A DNA stretch of 64,000 nt from Apostichopus parvimensis. Its lineage: Eukaryota > Echinodermata > Holothuroidea > Aspidochirotida > Stichopodidae. The translations under genes and the position numbers were made by a program. The DNA is taken from contig KN882606.1 in assembly GCA_000934455.1 (NCBI GenBank), forward strand, positions 89,302-153,301. The letters run 5' to 3'. The notes under the pieces are model-generated. The model was not told the origin of the DNA and did no database searches. It saw only the letters and a list, made by a program, of their open reading frames with translations. Positions 1 to 12,054 of the stretch are shown one piece after another (the stretch's first letter is position 1; each line of letters starts with the position of its first letter).

Positions 1-358
1 TGATTAAAGAAACAGAAACTTAACTAACAAAGAGACAAAATCAGAGACTCCATAATGATCAGACGCTCGATTCAAAACAATTTTAAAATGAATCATATAA
101 TAAGAAATACCATTGTTAATCTCCATTCCCTAATACACAATGTGTACCAGTTACACGGTGTCTTAGCTTCTTGTTTAATTTATGTCATTAACGACGTGCA
201 CTTTATTTAATTAATCTCTCCTGATATACCGCATATAATAACCAGCTGAACAATGTTTGCGACATAATTATAAACGAGATAATTATAAATAAACAATTAA
301 TAATATCTATAAATATTACCTTTTAATTTCTGTTTGACAACTCACATCATTAGTTTGA
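1..358. other. Intronic flank of array A, left copy of segmental duplication
   Basis: This AT-rich non-coding stretch aligns base by base, with scattered substitutions and small indels, to 57486-57850. Shared landmarks are the 'gagactccataatgat' block near 45, 'tctccattccctaatacacaatgt' near 120 and 'attaacgacgtgc' near 187. In the right copy the equivalent DNA begins just behind the splice acceptor of a short LRR exon (57410-57483). The matching exon of the left gene should therefore lie immediately outside base 1. Confidence 0.85.
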
Positions 359-1676
359 TTGTTATTTTATGTCATGAGATACTTGGAGAATAGGGAGATC
401 ACCATAATCATCATCTTAATAACCCCATTAACCATCACTATCACCGTCATCACCACTATCACCATCACCACTATCTTAATCATTAATATAATCATAATCA
501 TCACCATCATCATCATCATCACCATCACAAGCACCATCATCTTAATCACAATCATTATCATCATTGCCATCAACATCGTCACTATCACCATCATCATCAT
601 CGTCGCTAATCTGGTCTTTTGTGTGATCATTATTACCATCATCACCACTTTTATCATTATGATCTCCATCACCATCATAACGTACCACCATCGTCGTCAT
701 CAGTATCACCATATTATTCCACGAACATCATCATATGGATCATGATCATTAACATCAACATCACCAGCATGGTCTTCGTCGTCATCATCGTAAGCATCAT
801 CATCACCATATAATACCAACATCACCACCATCATCACCACCACCACCACCATCATCACCGCCAACATCATCATCAACACCATCATCAACATCACCACAAC
901 CACCACCATCATCATCACCATCACCATCATCAACATCACCACAACCACCACCATCATCATCACCATCACCACAACCATCATCATCACCAACATCATCATC
1001 ATCAACATCACCACAACCACCACCATCATCATCAACATCACCACAACCATCATCATCACCAACATCATTATCATCACCATCACTACAACCATCATCATCA
1101 CCAACATCATCATTATCACCATCATCACCAACATCATCATTATTATCATTACCGTCATCATCACAAAATCGAATACTCCATAATGATTAAACGCTGGATT
1201 CGATTAACTTTAAAGTGAATCATATAATAAGAGATACCATTCTTTCTCTCCATTCCCTACTACACACTGTACCAGTTACACAGTGTCTTAATTACCACCA
1301 TCATCATTATTTTCAATATTATCACTATCGTCACTATCACCATCATTATCATTATCGCTAATCTGGTAATTTTGGTGACCACCATAACCATCACCATCAC
1401 TATCACCACCACATCTGCCATCACAGACTTCAAAACCATCAATACCACCATCACCATCATCACCATCATCACCATCACTACCACCACCACCACCACATCT
1501 GCCATCCCCATCACCATCATCATCATCATCACCATCACCATCATCACCATCAACATCATCACCATCACTATCACCACCACATCTACCATCCCCATCACCA
1601 TCATCATCACCATCACCATCATTACCATCAACATCATCATCACCATCATCACAATCATCCCAGTCACCATTACCAT

Positions 1677-1741
<65 letters not shown>

Positions 1742-4145
1742 CCATCGTTGTTATTTGTGTGACTACCATAACCATCATAAAAAATACCATCATGATCATA
1801 TGCATTATGATTATTTACACCAACATCACCACCACCACCACCATCATCATCACTATCAACATCACATCTATCATCATCACCACCATCATTATCATCATCA
1901 TCACCACCATCCCAATCATCATTACCATCGACATCACCACCACCACCATCATCATCTTCATCAACATCATCACCAACGCCATTCTGGTCATTTATGTGAC
2001 TACCATAACCATTATAAAAAAATACCATCGTGATCACCAGCACCACCATCGTCGTCACCTTCATCATCATCATCATCATCACCATATGATCCCAATAGAT
2101 CACCATATGCAACATGATCCGAATCATCGTCATCATCACCATCATAATCATCATCATTACAATATGATTCCGCGATCATCATCATGATAAGCATCATAAT
2201 TATTAACATCACCACCAACATCACCATCACCACAAACATCACCAGCATCACCATCACAACCATCATCACCATCATCACCATATCATTCTGCGATCATCAT
2301 CATGATAAACATCGTGATTATTAACATCACCATTACCACCACCATCATCAACATCACCATCGTCATCACCACCAATATCACCATCAACATCATCAACACC
2401 TGTATCGCCACAAACATCATCATCACCACCATCATCACCACCACCGACATCACTACCGACATCACCACCACCATCATCACCACCAACATCACCACTATCA
2501 AAAAAACCACCATCACTATCACCATCATCATCATCACCATCATTTTTACCACTATCATCATCATCACCAAAATCATCACAATCATCATCAACATCACCAT
2601 CATCAACCATCATCATCGCTATCATCATCACCATCATCATCACCACAATCACCACAATCACCATCACTACAATCACCATCACCATCATCGCCATCATCAC
2701 TATAGCAATCACCATCATCGCCATTGCTATTCTGGTATTTTGTGTGACCACCATAACCACAATCACCACTTTTATCATCACCACCTCAAACAACATCCCT
2801 ATCATCCTCATCACCATCATCATCACCATCATCACTATCATAATCATCATCATCAACATATGATTCCGCGATCATCATAATAAGCATCGTGATTATTTCC
2901 ATCATAATCACCATCACCATCACCATCACCACCAACAGCATCATCACCACCATCACCACCATCATCAGCATCAATATCATCATCATCACCATATGATTAT
3001 GCGATCATTATCATGATAAGCATCATGGCTATCAACATCACCATCACCACCAACATCACCATAATCATGACCATCATCACTATCATCATCATCATCAACA
3101 TCAATACTATCATCATTACTACCACTTTCAACTATCATCACCATCGCAATCATTGCCATCACCATTATCGACATCACCACTATCACAATCACCATCACCA
3201 TCATCATCATCATCATCTTCATTGCTATTCTGGTCATTTGTTGTGACCACCATAACCATAATCACCACTTTTAAAATTACCACCAACATCACCATCAATA
3301 CCATCATCATCACTACCACTCTCATTATCACCGTCACCATCATCGCGATCACCAATATTGCGATCACCACTATCATAATCATCATCACCACCACCATCAT
3401 CATCACCATTGTTATTCTGGTCATTTGTGTGACCACCATAACCAATCACCACTTTCACCATCACCACCAACATCACCATCAACCTCATCACCATAATCAC
3501 CACCATCATCAACATAATTATCAACATCATCATCATCACCATATGATTCCGCGATCATCATCATGATAGGCATCATGAGTATTAACATCACCATCACCAT
3601 CATCATCACTATTTTGGTCAGTTTTGTGTCCACCATCACTATACTCACCATGTTTACTATCATGATCACCAACAGCACCATCATCGTAACCATCATGTTC
3701 ACAATATATACTCAAATCATCATCATATGCATCATGATCATTAACATCATCATCACCATCACCCTCATTGTCATCGTCGTTATCATCGTAGGCATCATCA
3801 ATACCATTATCATCACCAGCAACACAATATGATCCAATCATCTTCATCATGATAAGCATCATGATTATTAACATCATCATCACCACCAACACCATCGTCG
3901 TCACCATCACCACCATCATCATACCCTCCATCTTCATCACCATCATCATCATCGCCACCATCATCACCACCAATAACATCAACATCATCACCATAACCAC
4001 CAACATCATCAACATCGTTGCTATTCTTGTCATTAATGAGACCACCATCACCACTCTTATCTTATCATATTTCCATCTTTACCACTATATTTATTACAAT
4101 CACCGCACCCATCATCATCACCACCATTATCATCACCATCACTGT
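359..4145. repeat. Degenerate CAT/CAC trinucleotide array A
   Basis: Nearly 3.8 kb consists of interspersed CAT, CAC and AAC triplets on the plus strand, which is almost free of G; the minus strand is GTG/ATG-rich. Two anchor phrases recur between the triplet tracts. One is a 'CATATGATTCCGCGATCATC' type phrase (for example near 2160, 2860, 2990 and 3540). The other is 'TTCTGGTCATTTGTGTGACC' and variants (near 610, 1350, 1985, 2730, 3230 and 3415). A pure run of about 15 CAT units lies at 1695-1740. The array sits in an NLR intron and is the counterpart of 57851-61430. Long open frames made of His, Thr/Ile or Met/Val here follow from composition and are not genes. Confidence 0.95.
1165..1290. 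repeat. Copy of the array's own left flank embedded within array A
   Basis: About 125 bp of complex sequence interrupts the triplets. It matches the flanking DNA at about 44-165 and, in the other duplicon, 57530-57645. Shared words are 'actccataatgatta', 'gaatcatataataagagata' and 'accagttacac'. A unit made of flank plus triplets was evidently duplicated within the array. Confidence 0.85.
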
Positions 4146-5035
4146 GTCCCTTTTGGTTTCCTTTTTTCTGATATATTTTTAAGGTTAGTTTTGCAACTGG
4201 GAATTTGGTGACAACACACTGTACAGTATGTAGAGATTAATTGAGAAGAAGTGTCATAGGCCTTGTAGGTTTGGGAGGAGGAGGGTGTGTGTGTGGGGGG
4301 GGGGTGGGGTTGGTGAACAGAATACTGCACTGTTAGAAAGCATCTACAGTAAAATATTCTGAAACATCAAGCTAAAAACAGAGGTACTCTGTTTGTTTCT
4401 ACTGGTATGTACTGCAAACAATGATAATACAGGAGAAAAATATATACGTTATTTTGAGTTTTATTACATGTAGACTGTTTTATTGGGCTCTACTGTGTGG
4501 GAATTGACTGTAATGTTATGTGGGTTAATAATATGCATACATCAATTGTTTTTCGTTGCATGGGGGAGGTAGTGGGTGGTTGGGGTGGGGAGCAAAGGGT
4601 TGGAGTGGAAGAGGTGAAGACAGGTTGTTGATCAGAAGAGAGTGACAATAATAGTATGACAGAAGGAGACTTTGCTGAGTATGAGTGTGGTGTGTGGGGG
4701 AAGAGGGGGGGGAGGTACGGGGCTCCGTGGGGATAAATGTTGTTATCAACAAGATGACCCAAATGTTATAAACATAGATTAAGGAAATGGATAAGTGGTC
4801 AGGCATAATTGTAGTGGGTGGATTAGGGAAAGCTTATGGTTATATAGTTGAGAGGGGTGCCAAATGAATGGATGAAGAAAATTACAATATTTTTAATGTA
4901 TATCATTGTTTGTTTTACTTAAACATCACTGTGCATTAATTATCAATTAATTCATATATTAATTCAGAAAGAGAAATAGTCCTGATCAAACAAAGAGGAA
5001 ATATTGGACATTTTTCCCCTTCCTTTTTATCTTAT
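4146..5035. other. Non-coding part of duplicon A between array and gap
   Basis: This intronic DNA has two G-rich patches (about 4268-4315 and 4560-4720). It matches 61915-62745, including 'gaccaggcc'-free landmarks such as the 'agacaggttgttgatcagaa' phrase (near 4618 and 62353) and 'gttatgtgggttaa' (near 4515 and 62241). No exon or RNA gene is visible. Pro-rich frames on the minus strand come from the G-rich patches and are not conserved between the copies. Confidence 0.8.
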
Positions 5036-5400
5036 NNNNNNNNNNNNNNNNNNNNNNNNNNNNNNNNNNNNNNNNNNNNNNNNNNNNNNNNNNNNNNNNN
5101 NNNNNNNNNNNNNNNNNNNNNNNNNNNNNNNNNNNNNNNNNNNNNNNNNNNNNNNNNNNNNNNNNNNNNNNNNNNNNNNNNNNNNNNNNNNNNNNNNNNN
5201 NNNNNNNNNNNNNNNNNNNNNNNNNNNNNNNNNNNNNNNNNNNNNNNNNNNNNNNNNNNNNNNNNNNNNNNNNNNNNNNNNNNNNNNNNNNNNNNNNNNN
5301 NNNNNNNNNNNNNNNNNNNNNNNNNNNNNNNNNNNNNNNNNNNNNNNNNNNNNNNNNNNNNNNNNNNNNNNNNNNNNNNNNNNNNNNNNNNNNNNNNNNN
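5036..5400. other. Assembly gap (365 N)
   Basis: This is a run of N. The matching interval in the right duplicon (about 62747-62935) is only about 190 bp, so either the gap size is nominal or the left copy carries extra sequence. A frame that runs through the N is meaningless. Confidence 0.99.
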
Positions 5401-5732
5401 GGCCTCGTATATCTTTATTTCAGCAAATTTTATTCTTCTGAAGAATTTATAGCTAAAATTATGTGTTTCTGTCTCAGTTTGTCTCTATTTTACTCTCCCA
5501 TTAATCATATTCCTTACCTGATTCCTGATTTCCTTGTTAGTTTATTTCTTGATTCATTTTCTTCTGTATTTGTTTTGTATTACTTCCTACAATGATCTTA
5601 ACCTATCAATAAACCTTCAGTAATTATTTAATACAATAAAGTTAATAATTCATATCTTGTTTACATCATTAACATTAATTATTTATTTAATCAATTATTA
5701 ACATTATTAACATATTTATTAGTTATACTTAC

Positions 5733-5941
5733 TCCAGTTGGTTGAACCTTCGAGAGTGTTGTGCATAGTTTAATATTCCATTAACTTCATGTTTATTCAT
5801 TTCTCTCCCTTCCTCTGTCTGTATGTTCATAACCTTTATTGATGTTAGGATTGGTAGAGAGAGACCAGAGGAGAGGATAATGTTCCCATCTTCACCAATC
5901 TTACTAAAGGACCAGTCTAAATTCACACAGTATATGGGAAT
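5733..5941 (-). CDS. Gene A, 209-bp LRR-type exon (second module)
   Basis: Minus-strand exon bounded by 'cctttcttcag' and 'gtaagt', entering in phase 0 and leaving in phase 2. It encodes about 69 residues starting IPIYCVNLDWSFSKI, then a strand-like segment with LSLPILTSIKVMNIQ, then a helix ending RRFNQL. The last two bases plus the first base of a following short exon would make an LRR-like motif (FNQLE, then FDDCLLP as seen in gene C). The family alternates such exons with 77-bp exons. It is probably part of the ligand-sensing half of a NACHT receptor, as inferred from homology with 32479-32687 and 63262-63470. The next exon should lie just left of base 1, behind array A. Confidence 0.8.
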
Positions 5942-7465
5942 CTGAAGAAAGGAAAATAAGAAATGTAATTAATATGATATTGCTTTATTAAAGGTTAAAC
6001 TTTAACACATATTTTGTTTCTTACTAGTTTATTATTATTATTAAATACATTTAATTTGTTCTGCTTTTATCTTGAATTTGGTTATATGGAGATAATAATT
6101 TCAAAAGCGGATCCTCTTTGTTTTTTACTTTTTTTGTATGTCTGTTTCTAAATGATAAGTTGTGTTTTTTCGGTGAATGTAAATATCAATTTGATGATCA
6201 AAAGCAGAATTATTTGTTTTTCAGGAGAGCTTGTGTTTGATTTTAGAAGATATGAAAGAATGTCTTGAATTTGTTTTATTGTTTGTTGTTGAAGAATACC
6301 ATAACAACGTGTTTATTAATGTTGTTAACTTTTAAATATTTCTATGCATTATCCTACAAGGGGTGGGGTGGGGGGTTGAAACAATGAGGGATGCAGGCAG
6401 TAGGTGTAAATTATTTTAATGTAATTATTTGTTTGAAACTAGGGTGGAACTGTATACCTTGTTAACAACATCTGTTGTTATTTGTTATGTGTTGACTTTC
6501 ACTGAATCTCGCTTATTCAAATATTCCTGTGTTGTTTTATTAATATATATAACACTAACGTGCACGTTTAGTCTCATTGCTTGTTTCTTAGGAATATTAA
6601 AATATTTAAACGTTTGTTGTTTAGTTTAAATCTATTTGTTTCCTAAGGTAGTAGGGGTGGTGTGGTTTGCAGTAGTATCATCGGGTGAACATTTTCTTAT
6701 CTATTTTATGGTTTATATTTTTAGAGCCGGTGTCACGAATGTTTCTCTTGTTTATAAAAACAAAGTTTTGCTATATTTTTTATTTAAACTGATTTTTGAA
6801 GAAATAAATTTATAGAAAATTACTTTTTGTTTGTTGTTGAAGAATATACAAACGTGTGTAACTACTTGTTGTTGTTTGTTGTTTACTTTAAATATATTTT
6901 GTTAATCTGCTTTGACTACGAAACAAGGGCGGTGAGTCTGGTTATTAACGATATTTAAATGTTACTTGCGTTTGGAGAAATACAACAACAAATATTATTC
7001 TATGTTATTAGGTGAATAATGGTAGCAGCAGGTGTACTTTATTTGAAATGTTGTATCGTTCATTATGTTTGAAAATGAGCTATCATGTTATCCTTGAATA
7101 CAAGCAGTCGTTACTGTTTACCTTTATATGTATATTTACTCCTCAATTTAAACAAAGTTGATCAAATTCTATTTATAGTGCAGTGCTATATAATTTTCGT
7201 TTGTTTTGAAAAAATACAAAAGACGATTTGCAAGCGATTATTTAGTCATTTGTTTATTAAGCATATCAAAACAATTTGTAATTTTTTGTCGTTGTTTACT
7301 GTTGGTTTTGAAGATATAAAGTTTCCATTAAAACAGATGGAATAATCAAGGGTAAACATGTTTAATTATGATATCTTTCTAACAATAAGGTGATCGGAGA
7401 GAGATTATGTAATAATATATTTCTACATGTTCCGTACTTACGTGACCCATCGACGGTGTACTTAC
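5942..7465. other. Intron of gene A
   Basis: T-rich intronic DNA with no recognisable exon, RNA gene or mobile element. Several short plus-strand frames (6429-6629, 7085-7345) read as random AT-rich translation. A G-rich patch occurs at 6360-6376. Confidence 0.6.
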
Positions 7466-7585
7466 ATTATGATTGGACGCTTTCACCAGGAGCTCTATGG
7501 CTGACCTCTGTACTGACACACTGTCTTTGCCACTGATGACTACATAATGTGAGCACAACTCTGTAATAGTTTGAACGTCATCAGC
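7466..7585 (-). CDS. Gene A, 120-bp helical-repeat exon
   Basis: A phase 0-0 exon of exactly 40 codons between 'ttttttaacag' and 'gtaagtac'. It reads ADDVQTITELCSHYVVISG and ends RSAIELLVKASNHN. It aligns with the last 40 residues of the NACHT exon of the same gene (TVTELCSKEV, then QRSTVQLLHVASSHD), so it is an exonised repeat of that helical segment. The homologue at 33051-33170 has the same length and phases. Function is inferred: a spacer or scaffold helix pair before each LRR-type exon. Confidence 0.78.
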
Positions 7586-8762
7586 CTGTTAAAAAAGATA
7601 AACATTTTTTTTAAATAAAAAATATAAATGATAAGGTAAAGAATAATCATTATTAACTAAAATAATATGATATGATCAAGTCCTACTTTACTAGTCATTA
7701 CAATAATAAATCATATACATGATGAATCCTGTATTGTGTGATGAGGCAAGATGGTTGTTACCTGTATGGGTGCACTCTACCGTACATACATAACTTGTGT
7801 AAGGACCCAACTCCTGAAATCCGAAATGTCAAACACTACCATGCCTTATATAGCCATGATTACCAGTCGCTTTGTACGGGATGAATTAATCAGTGCAAGT
7901 ATAATTCATTGATAATGAATCGTATGTATAACTGTCCATGGTTAGACATTAGAGAAAATGAAAAACAGAAAGGTTATACGTAAAAAGTTTAAGGAAAAAA
8001 CTGCAGGATGCTTATTATTTTTTACCTTCCCTGTTCACGGACCCCCTCACCCCCCCCCCCCCCCCCCCCCCGCAATCGATTCCACATGCACACAAACATA
8101 CGCAAACACAACCCATCCAGGCAAATTAAATCCAAACAGAACAAAAGTCTAACCAACCTTCTTCCATCGACCGGATTGAAGATCAAGATAACAGGCATTA
8201 CTCGGCCACAAAACTGAACAGAATAAAACGAAATCAATAAAGTACATTAATTAACTTAACCGGAGCTATGTATTTAAGACTCTCAATAAATTAAAACTAA
8301 GTTACCTAAATTTTGTTAGTATAGATATAAATATTTAATTAATATTAAATACTTTTCAACCTTGGAAGGATTTCTCTGTTTACTAATTGTTTCCAGTCTA
8401 GTATATTACTGACGTAGATGGTGGAATATCACTAGTTATTATGTCAATTCTATCACCTCACCAGCCCTGTTTAATTGTTGCATTCACACAATATTATCGC
8501 TATCACTTATGACGTCATAATACTCATCTCATATTTACTAACACTCATGTTACCAAGACTATTATTTATCTACTTATGGTGTAAGTTTGTCATACCTTAC
8601 ACCAACCTCTGATATAAGGGAGTTGGTTTGAACAATGCATATAAATACATCCATTTGTAATGTTTTATCAACAATGTATGATCGCCACAGCACATTAGAG
8701 TAGTTAAATATCACTGTGGTATAACAAGTGTTTGTTACAGTACACAGTCTGTAACCATTATA
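7586..8762. other. Intron of gene A with poly-C tract
   Basis: Contains a run of 22 C at 8050-8071 (a slippage and assembly risk). Around 7781-7869, on the minus strand, a weak likeness to the 98-bp exon (FDISDFRSWVL against YKLNIQSGRWIL) precedes a possible donor. Frame and phase do not agree, so I treat it as a decayed exon at best. Nothing else is recognisable. Confidence 0.5.
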
Positions 8763-8912
8763 CATTGTATTGTAACATACTGTAGTGTTAGCCATACCTT
8801 CTATTGTAACATACTGTAGTGTTAGCCATACCTTGTATTGTAACATACTGTAGTGTTAGCCATACCTTGTATTGTAACATACTGTAGTGTTAGCCATACC
8901 TTGTAAACACAT
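8763..8912. repeat. 34-bp minisatellite, about 4 copies
   Basis: The phrase 'tgtagtgttagccatacctt' recurs at 8781, 8815, 8849 and 8883 with exact 34-bp spacing and almost no divergence. It ends next to the donor of the exon at 8921-8997. Read on the minus strand, the repeats contain 'acaaggtatggcta', the same string that forms that donor. Confidence 0.93.
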
Positions 8913-8920
8913 AGCCATAC

Positions 8921-8997
8921 CTTGTACATTCTTTCTTTTTAATTCTTCTGGGATTTTCTCTGGTCTGATTGATGCAGGTAGTGTGCAGTTAATAAAC
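8921..8997 (-). CDS. Gene A, 77-bp LRR exon
   Basis: Minus-strand exon between 'tatatcacag' and 'gtatgg', entering in phase 2 and leaving in phase 1. It reads FINCTLPASIRPEKIPEELK. Joined to the preceding 209-bp exon it completes an LRR-like stretch (KFRKLW plus FINCTLPASI). Homologues at 32097-32173 and 33995-34071 are also 77 bp, and the one at 57410-57483 is 74 bp. It is too short to be found as an open frame. The call rests on splice sites, matching phase and the conserved F-x-x-C-x-LP motif. Confidence 0.78.
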
Positions 8998-9174
8998 CTG
9001 TGATATAAAAATAAATATATCAAATGATCTTGTGTTTCTCTTTAAATACTAACAACCAGCTGACCTAACTATAGCCAGGTAACCTAATAATTAACAGAGA
9101 ATACCTAATTAAAATGTATGAACAAAATGCAAATATTTTCAATTGAGATAACAGAGTTCTATTGAACGCATACA

Positions 9175-9465
9175 ATTCTTGCTTGCACGGAATGGCACCT
9201 TCTTATCTGTCTGAGTTGATCACACCTCGAGTACCCAAACGCACCCTTCGCCCTAAGCCTATTACTGTCGTTCTACGCAGCACGAATAACAAGAAGCACT
9301 ATGGCCGCAGCTTATAATGTCGCTTCACCTGATCTATGGAACGGGCTTCCTTCTAAAATTCGTATAATCACAGACTTCACCTCCTTTTAATCACGCCTAA
9401 AAAAGCATCTCTTTCATTATAATCTTTACCAACACGCACATCGTGTACATTTCACAATGTTCATT
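9175..9465 (+). mobile_element. LINE 3' remnant (Jockey/CR1/L2-like RT C-terminus)
   Basis: With two frame changes and two stops, the plus strand reads GMAPSYLSELITPRVPKRTL, then YGRS, then NVASPDLWNGLPSKIR, then SRLKKHLF. This is the usual C-terminal end of non-LTR reverse transcriptase ORFs of the CR1/L2 group (…LHG.AP.YLS, W N.LP..IR, F+..LK.HLF). It is an old fragment in the intron of gene A, and no upstream RT core is visible next to it. Confidence 0.72.
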
Positions 9466-9771
9466 GTATCATTTATATATGACCTGTCAATCACATTGTA
9501 ATGTGTCACGTGATTAAACACCTGCACAGCAAAAGTACATATTCTCATACATCTCATAGTTACCGTAAATACATCAAACAAATGTACCGCTGAAGGTCAC
9601 CTTGACAATCGGTAAACCTGTACTCTGTTTCACTACAATATTAGCCAAGAACTAACAATATAGTTTCCTTTCATTTAATTATTTAAAACTGAGAAAATCA
9701 TCTTGTTTAATTGTTAATGTTTTTCTTCATGCATATTTTCACACTCAACAGGACTCTTTCGTAGGTCTTAA

Positions 9772-10131
9772 AGGCATCGAAGACTCGCCCCAAACCGCGT
9801 GCCGCGCTCTGAAAAAGTAAACTTTCTGTTGATTGCAAATAACGTTTCCTTCTTGTCGCTACAAAATGCAGACAGTAATGAAACGTGATACCTTGTTATC
9901 TTGTATCTACACCTGAGATGTCCACGCTGCTATGTACACTGTGTTGTGGGTATTGACCGTAGCTGTATGATTTGATTGTATACTATATAGTGTATAATTT
10001 CCGACGGTAGCAAGCTGTATGTGTATTTTCTGGGATTGGTAGTAGTGTCTAACACTTCTGTTACACCTCATTCGAAACTGGGTCAGATTACCGGCATGAG
10101 ACGTTTACTTGTGCGCGAGTCTTCACACCCT
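9772..10131. mobile_element. MITE flanked by TTAA
   Basis: A 360-bp element with imperfect terminal inverted repeats: AGGCATCGAAGACTCG on the left and, on the right as reverse complement, AGGGTGTGAAGACTCG. Both ends abut TTAA (9768-9771 and 10132-10135), a likely target-site duplication. TTAA specificity is known for the piggyBac and Kolobok superfamilies; assignment between them is inference. No coding capacity for a transposase. The 82-residue frame at 10021-10269 crosses the right end and is not credible. Confidence 0.7.
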
Positions 10132-11622
10132 TTAAATTCCTACAAAATCATTACTCCGATGTTTGGAGTATCTTTGGCTTTTGATTTTAACTGTTCATCA
10201 AGGAAAAACACAAGAAGTTTTACGATTGAAACCAAAACTGTGTGCACGAGTTACGCAATGAATCACTGATTTTGTTGGCAACCAACTAGTAATTGGTAAT
10301 GGTTACCTTCTTGGAGTCATAATATATCGTTGACATTTCCTTGAAATATTTAGGGAGACTTTTTTTAAGGATTTTTTTCTCTTGTAATTGCCTCTAAACG
10401 TTTTTGGGAAATGTAATGTCTAAAATGTGTAAAGAAACAACCGGCTGTCAATATTTCTCTTATTTTCACTTATATTTAGCATAATTTACGCCATGAAGTG
10501 AATTAAAAAAAGGCGTGGTTTGTATAATAATGTACGTCGTGATATCTGTTTGAAGAATTTACTGCACTCCACTCATACGTATCTCCGTTCTACAAATACA
10601 CTCAAATCAGCCTAACTAACAAAACATTTTGCGGAAATCGAAGCATTGCTATACAAAGACAATTTCGTATCGCAACAGCCTCACTGGAAGTTCACCATCG
10701 CCCCCCCCCCTTGTGACGCAATACAAAATATTAACAAAATAAAGCTTTACAAACGAGATTATCTTATAGAACTTCATGTAGGACTGTTTTTTAGATTTTG
10801 TGTTTTTAGGATTTGTTGGTTTTTAAGAAACATTTTGCTTTTATTGGATGATTTTCTTTTAAAGTTTTAAGTAGTAGACATATCGAATTTTAACTGTTAT
10901 GCTTTACCAGTACTTATGATCAGTTGTATTATCTTATATTTATTAGTTCATACTGTTATATTGTATAGCATATTATAGATCTTCTGTAAAGCGCACATAT
11001 GCACCTTCCCTTTTGTGCTATACAAGAATATTTTTATATACGTTAATACGTTTATGGGAATATATTCGGCCACCGTACGTTTTCAGAAAATTCAAATATG
11101 CAATTTAACCTATATAAAGAAAATGCAGTAAAGTTATTGTTTTTTTTGGAAAAACTTTTTTTTCCTAAATTTATTATTCATCTAATTTAATTTCGCTTGT
11201 AAAAATAGTGAAGTATTTGAATTAATTTCCAACATTCATACTCCTCCTCCTCACATTGATACACATGTCAATATAGGCTATGGAAATGGAAACTAATTCC
11301 AATAATTCCGTAATTTGTCTCAACCTCTCAAATATAACGATATAGGAAGACAATTATCGCTGGTAATTTTCTTACAGTTATTTCAGATTCATCTAAAGTT
11401 CAATGATCTTACATTTTGCATTCAGATGACCTTAAAATTCCAATTTACCCGGCTTAACCAACCTGTTCCTTTATGACGGCATCTTTGATATTATTTGTTG
11501 TCTATTACCTTTTGTCGGTTCCTTTGATTACAGGATTAAATTAATGAATAATTAATTAAATATTTTGTAATTATCCAACACTTTCTTCTCCTCATATTCA
11601 TTCTATCTTGTAAGCTACTTAC
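10132..11622. other. Intron of gene A
   Basis: AT-rich, with a short C run near 10700. The small plus-strand frame at 10646-10870 has no recognisable motif. I see nothing else in it. Confidence 0.5.
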
Positions 11623-11831
11623 CAAAGTTTTCTGAATTTCTTACACGGCAGTACATAGTTCAATAATCCTACAATGTCTTCCTCAGTAAGTTCTGGTGTT
11701 TCTCTTCCTGCATTCACCAATAACTTCTCCAGTGATGAGAGGCTTGGTAGAGCAATACCAGACTGGAGGATGATAGTATTGTTGTCAACCTTACTGAAGG
11801 ACCACTTCAGGTTAATATCAGATATTGGTAT
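11623..11831 (-). CDS. Gene A, 209-bp LRR-type exon (first module)
   Basis: Another 209-bp, phase 0 to 2 exon, from 'tctctcttcag' to 'gtaagt'. It reads IPISDINLKWSFSKVDNN, then LPSLSSLEKLLVNAGRE, then LTEEDIVGLLNYV and ends FRKL. It keeps the WSFSK, ILxSGxxLP and LLNYV framework of the other copies but differs at most other sites, so it is a distinct paralogous exon. It is the first post-NACHT exon in gene A; the NACHT exon ends in phase 0, as required. The 8.9-kb intron between them contains the DNA transposon at 12055-16885. Confidence 0.8.
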
Positions 11832-12054
11832 CTGAAGAGAGATGGATAACAGAATAAACTGTAGTTTAGCTGCATAACCTCATTGACAGTAAATATTATT
11901 GAACATACTTACTCCTGTTAATAGGGTATTATCTTATAGAAATTCAAAGGAAGGCAATGCTAATGCCTCCAGTTCCTCCCAACAAAAAAATGAACAATTA
12001 TTTTAGAACAAAATCTACAAAAAGGCAAATAAATAAATAAAACAAATGAAAAAT

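Noticed and set aside
359-4145. Many long frames rich in His, Thr/Ile, Asp/Gly or Met/Val on both strands
   Set aside because: CAT/CAC triplets contain no stop in most frames; frames overlap on both strands and are broken differently in the duplicate array.
4490-4806. Minus-strand Pro/Ser-rich frames, with similar ones at 62253-62486
   Set aside because: They read the reverse of G-rich patches; the two duplicates do not keep a common frame.
5004-5441. Plus-strand frame of 145 residues
   Set aside because: Almost entirely N; the 365-bp gap provides no sequence.
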